Shown here piece by piece: positions 1 through 10,800 of a stretch of DNA of 64,000 nt. Position 1 is the first letter of the stretch, and each line of letters begins with the position of its first letter. The notes below the pieces were generated by a model, which was not told the DNA's origin, did no database searches, and saw nothing but the letters and a program-made list of their open reading frames with translations. The DNA comes from Gordonia polyisoprenivorans NBRC 16320 = JCM 10675. Lineage in GTDB: Bacteria > Actinomycetota > Actinomycetes > Mycobacteriales > Mycobacteriaceae. A program made the position numbers and the translations under genes. The stretch spans positions 62,001 through 126,000 of the forward strand of contig NZ_BAEI01000025.1 of assembly GCF_000241325.1 (NCBI RefSeq), read 5' to 3'.

Positions 1-1480
1 TCTGCAGCAACAGCAGTCGCAGCTGCGGAGCCAGCTCGGCTCGGCCATCCAGGTCTATTACGGTGTGGCGTCGACAGCGGGCGCCGACGCGGCGTTGTTC
101 GCCGATCAGCCGCCGTTGCGGTCGCTGCACGAGGGCTTCGTGGCGCAGCCGCCGATCGGCACCACCCTCGGTGAGGCTGTCGACCGACTGATCGCCGATG
201 CATTCACCGCCCTGTATCCCGATCATCCGGATTTCACCCCGGCCGACAAGCTGATCACCCGCAAAGAGTTGTCGATGACGCTGGACCGGTTGCGGGAGGC
301 CCAATCCGATCCCGAAGGTCGACTGGCGTTGGATCGCAGTGATATCCAGACCGTGCGGCGCATCGTCAGCCCGCTGGGGCTGGCCAAGACAAGCGAAACC
401 CACCTGATCTTCTCAGCCGATCAGTTCGCCGGCTGGCGCACACGCATCACTCAGGAGCTGGGTCGCGCCGGTGTGTCGACGGACGAGTCGGGTGCGGCAT
501 CGGACTCCGAGGTACCGGTGGAGGCGGTACGGACCGCGATCGTCACCTCCGGTCCCCGGCGCGGCCTCACCGACGACGTCATCGACCTGATCACCGGCGC
601 GTGGGCAGCGCAGACACGGCGGTCGTGGTTTCTGCACGGATCAGCCGTCGCCGAGCCTGCTCTCGGTGACTTCCGGCGGCGTGGGCTGGCGCTGCGGATC
701 GAGCAACTGCCCGATCGGCAGGTGTGGGTCTCGGCCATTGCTCGCTGGACCACACTCACCGGCCGACGGGTCAACGACTTCCTCACTCCGTCGAATGTCG
801 CGGCATTCGCCGGGGATGTGCGAGCGTACGCCTCCGAGCGAGCAGTGCGTCGTACCCGTCTCGCGCGTGCACTCGAGAAGGCCTACTCCGCGCGGCATCT
901 GGACGGTGGTGCCCGGTTGTCCACGGCAACAGCACTCGACGGGCTCTTCGCGCCGGAGTTGGCCACGCTCAACAACCTCGAGATCGTGGCCCGTGTTGCC
1001 GATGCCGATCTCGGCGGTGCCACCGATGTACAGGCCAGTAGGGCGCTCGGAACAGAAGGTGCCGTTGCCGATGCCGTCGAGGCCTTCACCTTCCGTAGGC
1101 TCGAACCGCTGTTGACATGCGCCGGCACCGAGTCCGAGACGGAGGACGGGCGAGACGCAGCGAGTATCGTCGCAGAACTCGACGACGCACTCGTCAGCCA
1201 CGAGCTCACGATTCCGCTGGTTGCCGCTCTGGCGAGAGTCGGCCAGCGTCGCGACGCGTGGGTCGATCGGCGATTGAGCCAGCGACCCGCGGTCGTCGAC
1301 GATCCGCAGCCCACTCCACCACCACCGCCGCCGGGTCCGCGAGCCTTCCAGATGGAGGTGTCCGATCCGTCAGGCTTCTCGACCGTGGAACGCAAGCTCG
1401 CTGAGCTCTTGGCCGCTCATCCCGGTACCACTTTCACGGTGACCGTCACCGAGTCGACCGGAGCCACTGCGGCGCGATGA
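1..1480 (+). CDS. pglY: BREX type 2 ATPase PglY, C-terminal part (5' end outside window)
   Basis: The reading frame is open from base 2, so the gene begins left of the window; 492 codons are visible and the GTG at 65 is an internal Val codon, not the start. PglY is the large ATPase of type 2 BREX (Pgl), equivalent to BrxC in type 1. The ATPase core is not visible; what remains is the alpha-helical C-terminal part, which begins with a Gln-rich helix. A proline run near the end (about 1315-1340) is followed by a small C-terminal domain. Its TGA overlaps the ATG of pglZ (ATGA at 1477-1480), so the two are translationally coupled. The assignment rests mainly on the neighbours pglZ, brxD and brxHI; the fragment alone has no diagnostic motif. 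Confidence 0.8.
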   Translation, partial: LQQQQSQLRSQLGSAIQVYYGVASTAGADAALFADQPPLRSLHEGFVAQPPIGTTLGEAVDRLIADAFTALYPDHPDFTPADKLITRKELSMTLDRLREAQSDPEGRLALDRSDIQTVRRIVSPLGLAKTSETHLIFSADQFAGWRTRITQELGRAGVSTDESGAASDSEVPVEAVRTAIVTSGPRRGLTDDVIDLITGAWAAQTRRSWFLHGSAVAEPALGDFRRRGLALRIEQLPDRQVWVSAIARWTTLTGRRVNDFLTPSNVAAFAGDVRAYASERAVRRTRLARALEKAYSARHLDGGARLSTATALDGLFAPELATLNNLEIVARVADADLGGATDVQASRALGTEGAVADAVEAFTFRRLEPLLTCAGTESETEDGRDAASIVAELDDALVSHELTIPLVAALARVGQRRDAWVDRRLSQRPAVVDDPQPTPPPPPPGPRAFQMEVSDPSGFSTVERKLAELLAAHPGTTFTVTVTESTGATAAR

Positions 1481-4314
1481 CCACTGCAACGGGTTTGCCG
1501 GAGGCTGATCTCGCGTCGATCAAGGGCGTGATCGGTGAACTTTCGGGCAAGAACTACCGCCCCGGCGTGGTTGCGGTGGCGGCAGTCCCGCACTGGGCGG
1601 GTCCCGCGGAACTCGCCCATGCCGGGACGCGAGTACTGATCACCACCGCTTCCAGTGTGCTCGCCATCCGTGACGTGCTGCGACGGCGTACCGAGACCGA
1701 TTGGCTGGTGATTCTCACCGACCGGCCGTCCACGGAGATTCCCGCGGGAATCGCCGAGCACCTGGTGACCGGCCGACTCCGCAACCTCGATCCGTTCCCC
1801 TTGTTGCGCAACGTTTTTGCTGCATCCAAGCAAGAGTTCGGTCTCTTGGGCGACCAGACAGAGATCGCTCGGGCGATGCTCCGGGAGATCGGCGAAAAGC
1901 CCACCCCGGCGCCCGGCGGGGTGCTGACCGACGACCACGTCTTCACCGAGCTCGGCCAGCGGAAGTTCGACCTCGCCCGTGCCAACATGACCCCCCATCA
2001 CGTGGCCCGGTGGTCGATGGATCCGGTGGCGACGCAGCGCTACACGGCGTGGGCGGAGCATGCGCATCCGGCGCTCGTCGAGCGGTACCTCCTTTGGCTC
2101 ACCCGGCAGCTCGGCGAGCTGGGGCCGATGTTGATGTCGGCATGGCGGCGCCAAGGACCGGCATCGATCGTGCCGCTCGGTCTGATCGCCGGCGTGGTCG
2201 CCGGCACACCGCAGCCCGATGAGGATGCGGCCGAATCGATCCCGCGTATTCGCACTCGGCTGGAGATGAAGGTGGACGACGTCGTCCTGTCCGAATCGCA
2301 GCTCGCCGCGTGGGGCGCGGTGGCGACCCTGGCGGTGGCCGGCGCCCACGATCCCGGACCGGCGCTCACCGCGGCCGAAGCGTTGGTCACCGAACTCCAC
2401 GCCGAGCCGCTGGTGGCTCGCTCCGATGTTCTGCCGTCGGCGCTCGTGGTGCGTATCGCAGCGTTCGCAAGCCGGTTGGCCATTGCGACACAGCACGCCG
2501 TAGGGGGTGACACCGCTGCGGATGTGAACCCGGTGGATCTCACCCCGGTCGACAATGCGTGGGCCGCCGTGCGCGCACACCGCGATCACGATGCAGCCAC
2601 CGCCCCCCGAGACGTTCCGGTGGGGGCTGCGGCGTTGCGCTTGATCCGCCGATTGGTCGAACCGTGGCAACACCCCGCGACACTGTCGGAATGGCTGACT
2701 CGGTACCGCACCGATTGGTCGTGGGTCGACAGTGCGGTCAATCGTGCCCACATCGGTGCCGACAACCCGCGACTCGCACACGCCGTTCACCAACTCCTCG
2801 GAGCAGTCCGCACGCGACGCGCGCAGATGGATCGCGAGTTCGCGACACGTCTGGCAGCCGCCGGCGTGCACCGCGAATCCGGTTCGGGTGCACCGCTCTA
2901 CGCCGAGGACATCCTCGACGCCGTGGTTCTGCCACTCACGGCACGCGATCATGGCGCCACCGGCGCCGGACTCGGCGGCAGCGAACCGTCCCGCTCGCCG
3001 GTGCTCCTCATCGTCGCCGACGGTATGGACGTCGCGTCCGCCAACGACGTCGTGACCGATGCCACCCGGCACCGGCGTCCGCAATGGCAGGACTGCATCC
3101 GCGCCGACGACGACGGCCCGCTCACTGCGCTGTCGGTGCTCCCGAGCGTCACCAGGTTCTCGCGGTGCTCGTTGTTGACCGGCGCCCTTGCAGCCGGAAG
3201 TCAAGATCGCGAACGGTCGGGCTTCGCGGACTGGTTGCAGCAGCGAGGATTACGCGGCCAGGGGCAAGTGCTGTTCCACAAGGCCGACCTCGACGCGGTA
3301 TCGAAGGGACACTCGTTGGCGCTCGACGTTCGCCAAGCCGTACAGGACACCGCCAGCCGCACAGTGGTTGCGTGTGTTCTCAACGACATCGACGACGCGC
3401 TGGATCGGTCCGATCCGATCGGGTCCTCGTGGACGGTTTCGTCGTTCAAACACCTCGACGCGCTGTTGACCGAGGCGGCCGCCGTCGGCCGGACGGTGGT
3501 GCTCGTCAGCGACCACGGCCATGTGGTGGAGCGTCGTGAGCAGCCCAGTGTGCAACGCGGAGATCAGATCTCGGCACGTTACCGCGGGGCGTCGGGAACA
3601 CCTGCAGCAGATGGCGAGATGCTCGTCGACGGAGAACGCGTACTCACCGACGATCATCGCGCCGTCCTCGCCGTCGATGAGCAACTTCGCTACACCGGGC
3701 TCAAGGCCGGATATCACGGCGGGGCAGCCCTCTCGGAGGTGAGTATCCCGGTCTCGATTCTGGTCAACGGTGCCATTCGCTCGTCACTGCCGCTGGTTCC
3801 CTCGGGTTTCGCTCCCCCGTCATGGTGGGATCTCGATGATGCCGCGCCGACTCCGCTGCCCGCGCCGGTCACGCCGTCACCAGCTCCTGCGCCGGCGAAG
3901 CGACCGGCCAAGAACGCGAAGCCTGCTCCGACCTCGGGACAGGAATCACTCTTCGACGTCGGTGAAACCCCTGCGGGCTCAACGGCGGATGATGCGGTCG
4001 CCGACGCGGCATTCGATCCGATCGGTCGACTTCTCACCAGCGGACTGTTCCTCAGTCAGTTCAAGCAGTTCGGTCGTACGCTCACGCACCAGTCGGTGGG
4101 GTCGCTGCTCCGGGAATCTCAGGCGGCCAACGGCGTGCTGCCGATGAGCAGGGTGGCCGAGATCCTCGGACTGCGTCCGGCACAGGCCCGTGGGGCGGTC
4201 GCGCACCTGAGCCAGGTGTTCAACATCGACGGTGTGTCGGTGATCGCGCAACACGGTGACGACGTGACGATTTCTTCGGCATTACTGTTCGAGCAGTTCG
4301 GGGTGAGCCCATGA
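1477..4314 (+). CDS. pglZ: BREX system alkaline-phosphatase-like protein PglZ
   Basis: 945 aa. PglZ is the hallmark protein of BREX systems and belongs to the alkaline phosphatase superfamily. Metal-site motifs are visible in order: LLIVADGMD near residues 510-516, the Ser/Thr nucleophile region SRCSLLTGALAAG near 560-573, and the metal-binding VSDHGH near 677-682. A Pro/Ala/Lys-rich linker (about 785-820) joins the catalytic part to a C-terminal segment (about 850-940) that reads like a winged-helix DNA-binding domain. The ATG overlaps the pglY stop and its own TGA overlaps the brxD ATG, so all three are coupled. In the Pgl system PglZ is needed for phage growth limitation together with the methyltransferase PglX. 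The exact biochemical role of the phosphatase fold is not settled. Confidence 0.93.
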   Translation: MTTATGLPEADLASIKGVIGELSGKNYRPGVVAVAAVPHWAGPAELAHAGTRVLITTASSVLAIRDVLRRRTETDWLVILTDRPSTEIPAGIAEHLVTGRLRNLDPFPLLRNVFAASKQEFGLLGDQTEIARAMLREIGEKPTPAPGGVLTDDHVFTELGQRKFDLARANMTPHHVARWSMDPVATQRYTAWAEHAHPALVERYLLWLTRQLGELGPMLMSAWRRQGPASIVPLGLIAGVVAGTPQPDEDAAESIPRIRTRLEMKVDDVVLSESQLAAWGAVATLAVAGAHDPGPALTAAEALVTELHAEPLVARSDVLPSALVVRIAAFASRLAIATQHAVGGDTAADVNPVDLTPVDNAWAAVRAHRDHDAATAPRDVPVGAAALRLIRRLVEPWQHPATLSEWLTRYRTDWSWVDSAVNRAHIGADNPRLAHAVHQLLGAVRTRRAQMDREFATRLAAAGVHRESGSGAPLYAEDILDAVVLPLTARDHGATGAGLGGSEPSRSPVLLIVADGMDVASANDVVTDATRHRRPQWQDCIRADDDGPLTALSVLPSVTRFSRCSLLTGALAAGSQDRERSGFADWLQQRGLRGQGQVLFHKADLDAVSKGHSLALDVRQAVQDTASRTVVACVLNDIDDALDRSDPIGSSWTVSSFKHLDALLTEAAAVGRTVVLVSDHGHVVERREQPSVQRGDQISARYRGASGTPAADGEMLVDGERVLTDDHRAVLAVDEQLRYTGLKAGYHGGAALSEVSIPVSILVNGAIRSSLPLVPSGFAPPSWWDLDDAAPTPLPAPVTPSPAPAPAKRPAKNAKPAPTSGQESLFDVGETPAGSTADDAVADAAFDPIGRLLTSGLFLSQFKQFGRTLTHQSVGSLLRESQAANGVLPMSRVAEILGLRPAQARGAVAHLSQVFNIDGVSVIAQHGDDVTISSALLFEQFGVSP

Positions 4315-5636
4315 GTGGGTCGTCTCCGAACGGGCCGGCTCCGACCGGTCTGTCACCCGTGCGGCGCCGTGAGATCTTGACCGCGTTGCGCCAGGGCAGT
4401 GTGCCATCGGGCAACCTCGACGTACTGGCCGTCGGTATCGATTCCTTTGCTCCGACGATCGATGACGAGATCGCGGCAGTGGCGGCCGGCGGGTCGGTCT
4501 TCAAGGCAGTGCGCGGCGAATACGGCTCGGGTAAGACCTTTTTCGCCCGATGGGTGGAGCAGCGGGCGATACGACAGGGCCTCGCTGTCGCCGAGGTACA
4601 GGTCAGCGAGTTGGAGACACCGCTGCACAAGCTGGAGACGGTGTATCGGCGGACCACGGAATCGCTTCGGACATCGGCCTTCGCGCCATCGGCATTCCGG
4701 TCCGTCATCGATGCGTGGCTGTTCGAGATCGAGAATGACGCCGCTGCCTTGGTAGCCGGCGATGTACCGACCGCGGACGAAGTCGGCGCGCTGCTCGAAC
4801 AGCGACTCGCGGCGGTGGCCACTGCAGCACCGGTATACCCCATGGTGTTACGTGCATACCGCAGCGCGGTGGAGTCGGGTGACGCGGTCACCGCCGATGC
4901 GTTGATCGCCTGGCTCGGCGGCCAGCCCCACGTGGCCGCCACAGCAAAACGCGCCGCCGGAGTCCGCCAAGACGTCGACCACTTCTTGGCGATGGGCTTC
5001 TTGCAGGGTCTGCTCGCGGTACTCAAGGGCGCCAGGCATCCTGGGCTGGTCCTGGTGATCGATGAGGTAGAGACCATCCAGCGCATGCGCTCCGACAGCC
5101 GGGCAAAGGCGCTGAATGCGTTGCGACAGTGGATCGACGAGCTCGACTCCGGGCGCTACCCCGGCCTGTACTTGCTGATCACCGGCACTCCGGCGTTCTT
5201 CGACGGCCGGATGGGTGTGCAGTCCCTGCCGCCGCTCGCACAGCGTCTGGCGACCGATTTCACCACCGACCCGCGCTTCGACAATCCGCGCGCACCACAG
5301 ATCCGGTTGCGCAACTTCGATATTGACCGGCTCGTCGAGGTCGGTACCCGGGTCCGTGAGGTGTACGCCGACGGCGCCGGAGACCCGACGCGCATCCGGG
5401 CCGTGGTCGATGATGCCTACATCGGGGATCTCGCACGAGCGCTGGCAGGAAAGTTGGGCGGGCAGGTGGGGGTGGCGCCGCGACTTTTCGTCAAGAAGCT
5501 CGTCGTCGACGTCCTCGACCGGGTGGACCTACACGCCGACTTCGATCCTCGGCGCGACTACGCGCTGACGGTCTCGGGCAGCGAACTCACCGATACCGAA
5601 CGCGCCGCGGCATCGCCCGACGACATCGAGTTGTAG
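4311..5636 (+). CDS. brxD: BREX ATP-binding protein BrxD
   Basis: 441 aa AAA-type ATPase. Walker A is GEYGSGKT at residues 69-76 and Walker B is LVLVIDEVE near residue 250, followed by a sensor-like LLITGTPAFF segment. BrxD is the small ATPase that, with the helicase BrxHI, is attached to type 2 BREX loci next to pglW, pglX, pglY and pglZ. The start overlaps the pglZ stop by 4 bp and the stop lies 3 bp before brxHI. The C-terminal part (about 300-400) looks like the lid and winged-helix region of an ORC/Cdc6-type ATPase. Together with pglZ and brxHI it types this locus as BREX type 2. Confidence 0.9.
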   Translation: MSGSSPNGPAPTGLSPVRRREILTALRQGSVPSGNLDVLAVGIDSFAPTIDDEIAAVAAGGSVFKAVRGEYGSGKTFFARWVEQRAIRQGLAVAEVQVSELETPLHKLETVYRRTTESLRTSAFAPSAFRSVIDAWLFEIENDAAALVAGDVPTADEVGALLEQRLAAVATAAPVYPMVLRAYRSAVESGDAVTADALIAWLGGQPHVAATAKRAAGVRQDVDHFLAMGFLQGLLAVLKGARHPGLVLVIDEVETIQRMRSDSRAKALNALRQWIDELDSGRYPGLYLLITGTPAFFDGRMGVQSLPPLAQRLATDFTTDPRFDNPRAPQIRLRNFDIDRLVEVGTRVREVYADGAGDPTRIRAVVDDAYIGDLARALAGKLGGQVGVAPRLFVKKLVVDVLDRVDLHADFDPRRDYALTVSGSELTDTERAAASPDDIEL

Positions 5637-5639
5637 CCG

Positions 5640-7760
5640 ATGAGCGGATTTGAGTCCCTCGACCCGGCGATCCAGCATCACATCGTCAATACCCTTGGCT
5701 GGCCTGGTCTTCGGCCGCTGCAGGAGGAATCCATTCCCGCCATCGTCGGAGGTGGGGACGCGCTGTTGCTCGCTCCGACGGCCGGCGGCAAGACCGAGGC
5801 AGCGGTGTTCCCGGTACTTACGCGGATGCAGGAGCACCGGTGGGCCGGGACGTCGGTGCTGTATGTGTGCCCGTTGAAGGCGCTGCTGAACAATCTGGGC
5901 CCACGTCTCGCCGATTACGCCGCGTGGGTGGGACGTAGTGCGTCGGTGTGGCACGGTGACGTGTCGCAGGCAGCCCGTCGCGGGATCACCCGGGACCGAC
6001 CCGATATCCTGCTCACCACACCTGAATCCCTCGAATCGATGCTGGTTTCAGAAAGCGTTGATGCACAACAGTTCTTGGGTGACGTCCGAACCGTGATCGT
6101 CGACGAGGTGCACGCCTTCGCCGGAGACGACCGAGGGTGGCACCTCCTCGCGGTGCTTGCCCGGCTGGAGTCTTTGATCAGCGATGCGAGTGGGCCGAAT
6201 GCCCCCCGCCGGCGGCTGCAGCGGATCGGGATGTCGGCTACCGTCGGTAACCCTGACGAACTGCTGCGATGGCTCCGCGGAGGGGCGGCAGACGGTGGGC
6301 GAGTGGTGGCACCGGAGGCGTCGGCCGCGGTGGGTGCTGAGATCACCGTCGATGCCGTCGGCAGCGCCGAGAACGCTGCCACGGTCATCGCGGGACTACA
6401 TCGTGGCGAGAAACGGCTCGTGTTTGTCGATTCACGTCGGTTGGCCGAGGAACTCGGGACGGCACTGCGAAGCCGCGGCATCACCACGTTCATCTCGCAT
6501 TCGTCATTATCGGCGCAGCAGCGCCGCGAATCCGAAGCGGCCTTTGCCGAGGCCCGCGATTGCGTCATCGTCGCGACGTCAACGCTGGAACTCGGGATCG
6601 ACGTCGGTGATCTCGACCGGGTCATCCAGATCAACTCACCGCGGACGGTCTCATCGTTCCTACAGCGACTCGGCCGGACCGGTCGACGACCCGGCACCAC
6701 CCGCAACTGTCTGTTCTTGGCCCTCGACGATGCTTCACTCGCGCAGACGCTGGGAATGCTGCACTGCTGGGCGACCGGCTGGGTGGAGCCCGTGGTGGCC
6801 ACTCCCGAGCCTCGCCACATCGCTGCTCAGCAGATCCTCGCGGCGGCCTTGCAGACCCGACGGCTTCCGCTCGTCGGGTGGCAGCATCAGTGGGCCGATC
6901 TACCGCTGTTCGGTGAGGACGGCGACGAGATCTTCGACCACCTGCTCAGCACGGGGTTCCTCGACCACGATGCCGGCAGCGCCTTCATCGGACTGGAAGC
7001 CGAAAGACACTTCGGGCGGCGTCATTTCCTGGAGCTCCTCGCGGTGTTCACCGCGGCTCCCGAGTTCCGGGTCTTCGAGGGCCGCAACGAGATCGGGATG
7101 GTGGAGGTCGGGGTTCTGACCCAGCGGACGGAGGGCCCTCGTGTACTGCTGTTGGGTGGTCGATCGTGGAAGGTGACCCATATCGACTGGAAGCGACGGC
7201 AGGTGTACGTGGAGGGCACCGATATCCACGGCACTGCACGCTGGCAATCGATACCGGACGGATTGTCGTTCGAGATCACTCGCGGCGTGCGCAGCGTGCT
7301 GCTGGGAGAGACACCCTCGGGAGTGACGTTGTCACGCCGTGCCGTCGAGGCGCTCGATGGTTACCGTGCGCAGCGCTCGGCGCACGTTCACCCGGCCAAC
7401 CTGGTCATTGAGCGAGATGTGCGCGGCGACTGGCGGTGGTGGACGTGGGCCGGAACCAAAGCCAACCGCACTCTCGCCGCCTGGACTCGAGAGCTGGTGC
7501 CCGGGCGTCAGAGGATCAGCGGAGAGTCGATCCGGTTGCACTCGGACCTGCGAGTCGACGACATCGCGCGCGTATTGGCTTCGGTGCGGGGCAGCTCGCA
7601 CCGTCCTCTGCCGGATGTCGATCGCGCCGCGATCAGCGGGCTGAAGTTCTCGGCGGCGCTCCCGGAAGGCCTGGCGCGCCGGACTCTCGCTGCACGGGTG
7701 GTCGACGTCAAAGGCGCGGAATCGGTTCTGACGAGACGTGTGTCATTCGCGAAATGCTGA
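5640..7760 (+). CDS. brxHI: BREX DEAD/DEAH-box helicase BrxHI (Lhr-like)
   Basis: 706 aa superfamily 2 helicase. Motif I is APTAGGKT (45-52), motif II is DEVH (about 155-158), motif III is SAT in GMSATVGN (about 198), and motif VI is QRLGRTGRRPGT (about 341-352). The HELICc domain carries TSTLELGIDVGD. The C-terminal 300 residues resemble the extension of Lhr-type helicases. In type 2 BREX this gene closes the operon after brxD, as here (3-bp gap). It presumably moves along or unwinds DNA for the defence complex; its exact activity in BREX is unknown. No gene of the same operon follows: the next gene has its own promoter. Confidence 0.9.
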   Translation: MSGFESLDPAIQHHIVNTLGWPGLRPLQEESIPAIVGGGDALLLAPTAGGKTEAAVFPVLTRMQEHRWAGTSVLYVCPLKALLNNLGPRLADYAAWVGRSASVWHGDVSQAARRGITRDRPDILLTTPESLESMLVSESVDAQQFLGDVRTVIVDEVHAFAGDDRGWHLLAVLARLESLISDASGPNAPRRRLQRIGMSATVGNPDELLRWLRGGAADGGRVVAPEASAAVGAEITVDAVGSAENAATVIAGLHRGEKRLVFVDSRRLAEELGTALRSRGITTFISHSSLSAQQRRESEAAFAEARDCVIVATSTLELGIDVGDLDRVIQINSPRTVSSFLQRLGRTGRRPGTTRNCLFLALDDASLAQTLGMLHCWATGWVEPVVATPEPRHIAAQQILAAALQTRRLPLVGWQHQWADLPLFGEDGDEIFDHLLSTGFLDHDAGSAFIGLEAERHFGRRHFLELLAVFTAAPEFRVFEGRNEIGMVEVGVLTQRTEGPRVLLLGGRSWKVTHIDWKRRQVYVEGTDIHGTARWQSIPDGLSFEITRGVRSVLLGETPSGVTLSRRAVEALDGYRAQRSAHVHPANLVIERDVRGDWRWWTWAGTKANRTLAAWTRELVPGRQRISGESIRLHSDLRVDDIARVLASVRGSSHRPLPDVDRAAISGLKFSAALPEGLARRTLAARVVDVKGAESVLTRRVSFAKC

Positions 7761-7793
7761 CTCAGAGGGAGCCGATCGCATGGCATTGAGTGT

Positions 7794-7810
7794 GTCGATG
7801 TTCCATCGAC
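7794..7810. promoter_or_regulatory. Inverted repeat between brxHI and the GTPase gene
   Basis: GTCGATG-TTC-CATCGAC: perfect 7-bp arms with a 3-nt loop, 34 bp after the brxHI stop and just upstream of the predicted -35 of the next gene. It could be a regulator site for the GTPase promoter or part of a brxHI terminator; no T-run follows, which favours an operator. Confidence 0.5.
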
Positions 7811-7812
7811 GG

Positions 7813-7848
7813 TTCAACTTGTCGGATACGCCCGATACGATCGCGGCG
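7813..7848 (+). promoter_or_regulatory. Predicted leaderless promoter of the GTPase operon
   Basis: TTCAAC (7813-7818), a 17-nt spacer, then TACGAT (7836-7841) place the transcription start about 7 nt downstream, on the GTG start at 7848. There is no Shine-Dalgarno sequence before this GTG. This fits a leaderless mRNA, which is common in actinobacteria, and means the GTPase pair is probably transcribed separately from the BREX genes. Confidence 0.5.
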
Positions 7849-10800
7849 TGACAGAAGCGCGCTCCGACGACACCAAGTCGTCGCTGATAGATGCAGTGGC
7901 AGCAGCCACAGCTGCCGGCGCTGTGGCCCTCGACGAGCTGGAACTCGAGTCGAAGGCACTCATTCGCGACCTCGGCGAGTCGTTGACGGCGCCTGAGTTG
8001 ACAGCTCACTTCGACGCCTATGTGCGCGACTCCCACCTGCTCCTTGATCGACAGCGAGAGCAGCTGTCGACCTTCAACATCGCGTTCTTCGGCAGGACCG
8101 GCGCCGGCAAGAGCACGCTCCTGTCTGCGTTCGGGCAGCTCGACGGCAGCGGAGTATCTCCCGGTGTCAGTGACTTCACCACCGACGTCATCCCCGTCGA
8201 CTGGAATGGTTGCCGACTGTGGGACACACCGGGAATCAACGGATGGGGCCGGACCCGCCGACGCGCAGATCTGGAGGAAGCAGCACGGAAAGCAGTCGAG
8301 TCCGCCGACGTGGTCCTGCTCTGCTTCGACACCCAAAGCCAGCAGGCCTCCGAGTTCACGAAAGTTGCCCAGTGGGTGCAAGCCTTCGGGAAGCCTGCCA
8401 TCGCCGTCCTCAACGTACGGAATCGACGCTGGCGGCACTCGGCCAAGGTCAGCCGGATCTCGGAGCGCGAACGTCATTCACGGTCGGTCCGTGAGCATGT
8501 CAACAACATCAGAACCGAGCTTGCGCGTATTGGTCTCGGCGGTGCCCCGGTGGTGGCCATCAACACTCAGCGGGCGCTCTTCGCGCGAGCCGCAACGCCG
8601 TTTCAGGGCCAGTCCGCCAAGGATTTCGACGCGAACCGAAGTGAATTCGGAATCGCCTACCTGCATGACGCATCGAACTTCGAGGTGCTCGAGGATCTTC
8701 TTGCCGCTTCGATCACCAGCGGCGGCACGGAACTGCGACTTACTTCCCTCTACGCAGGCATGCGCGCACTCCGGGAGAGACTTGCGAACCAGATCATCAA
8801 CGAACGCAACGAGAGTGCGACGGCGATCGGACTCGGTGAGCGCGGTCTCGCCACGTTACTCAGGGTGCTCGGATATCCCGACGGCCCCGACCGCAACGCG
8901 CTACTCGGTGACAGCGAGCCCGCGTTCTCTCAACTCGAACAGATTCGCGGCGAATTCACCGAAGCTTCCGAGGGGAGCCTGGCGCGTCACAGCCGTGGCA
9001 TCATCACCGCTGCGTTGGGAGCAGTTCGCGCCGATTCGCATCGGCGGGCTGAGAAAGTGACCGAGAAGATCCTGAACGGCGCAAAACTCTCATCCCAGCA
9101 GGTTCGGGACGCGATCTTCGACGCAGCTCGCATCGACGCCGCAGAGGAACTGGCGTGGAAATCGTATGAAACCTTTCTGCAAAGACAGCTGGATTTGGTA
9201 CCCGGCGATCACACAAAGGCCGGTGCCGAACAGCAACCGACTGTCAGCACCCAAGCTGTCGGCCGCTTTTCATACCGGGCGACCCGGGTTGTCCAGGCCG
9301 CGGCAAAGGGAGCGGGGGCGGCTGGTGCGGTGCTCGGATTCACCCCGGCGGGTTGGGGAATCCTGGCAGTCGGTGCTGCGGGAGACTTCGCTGGAGGCAA
9401 ACTCCTGCTCCATGCGCAAGGCCAACAGGCACTGACTCGCGCTGCCGCTTTCCGCGACGCTCGCGACACCGTCAATGGATATTTCGATGAGCTCGACACC
9501 CGTCTTCGCGAAGCGGTCCTCAGACATAGCTGGGCAACCGCTGGCCCAGTCCTGCGCCAGCATGTGGAACAGACACTCCGCCACCAGCGGGTTCACTCGC
9601 AGAGTCTCACCGCAGAAAGCCTCGTGAAGGGGATTGCGCCCGCTCGAAGCAGTGGTCCAACCGCCGACGATGTGCTCGCGCGAGCCACGTCGGCGGTCGA
9701 GAATGCGAGGACATTCAGCCGTGACGCGGAGGTATGGCTCGGCGAAGACTGGCTACTGACGGGGCAGCCGCGCAACCATATCGATCCGTCGACCTCTCTC
9801 GCAGTCAGCCAGTTCGACTACGGCACTGGCAAATCTGTCGGATTCCTCGAAGAAGCTTGGGCGCCTGTAGATCAGACCGCAGTAGATCTTTGGCTCAAAC
9901 GTTGCGCACAGTTCGTACACGGCAGTGGAGACGATTCGGCTATCGCAAGTCCGAGAGTTGTCATTCTCGGTGACTACAGTGCGGGAAAGTCGACGCTGAT
10001 CCGTCGTCTTCTCTTCGAAGCCGGTGAGCACATCGACCAAGAAATCGAGATCCGCGCGTCTGCGACAACGTCTGGCGCACGTGAATATCAGGTGGGCCGA
10101 TATCGGCTCATCGACACGCCGGGCCTGCAGTCCGGGTCGAGCGCACATGATCTGACTGCGCGAGAGTCGCTCAGCGGAGCCTCTCTGGTTGTCGTCGTCC
10201 TGCAAGTGAACCTGCTCATCGGCGATGCGGAACTGATCCGCACTCTGATCGACGGCGGACACAATTCGCCGAGCAGGCGAAGTCGAACGCTCTTCGTGAT
10301 CAATCGCGCAGACGAGCTCGGAGTCGATCCAGTCGCTGCGCCCTCGGACTTCGTGAACCTCCGGGAACAGAAAGCAGCCGAACTCATTTCCACCCTTGCC
10401 TCACAAGGCGTGGAAATCGACAGGGGTCAGATTCACATCGTCGCGGCTGATCCGTATGGAATCGTGGGTGGGGATCGCACCGCGACGCGCGAGAGCTTCA
10501 GTGCGCATCGTGAGTGGGATGGCGTGCAGGCCTTGATCGATATGTTCACTCACGCGACCGACGCGGAGGTGTTGACCGGGACTCTTCTCGGACAAGCAGA
10601 TGCGACCATGTCGTCACTACTTGCGTATCGCGACCTACTGACCGCAGACAGCGACGCGTTGAGCGACGAGAACACTCGTCGAACTGACGACCTGTCGGCA
10701 GTGGCCAACGGGTTGGGCGACCTCCGGGTGCTCCTGGACGAGGTTCGCGAGAATCTACGCAGGGCCATAAACGAAGGTGCGGACGTCGCGCGGCAAGATA

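Noticed and set aside
1417-3204. A 595-codon open frame on the minus strand
   Set aside because: It is antisense to pglY/pglZ, rich in Arg/His/Gly without family motifs; the plus-strand genes have clear motifs.
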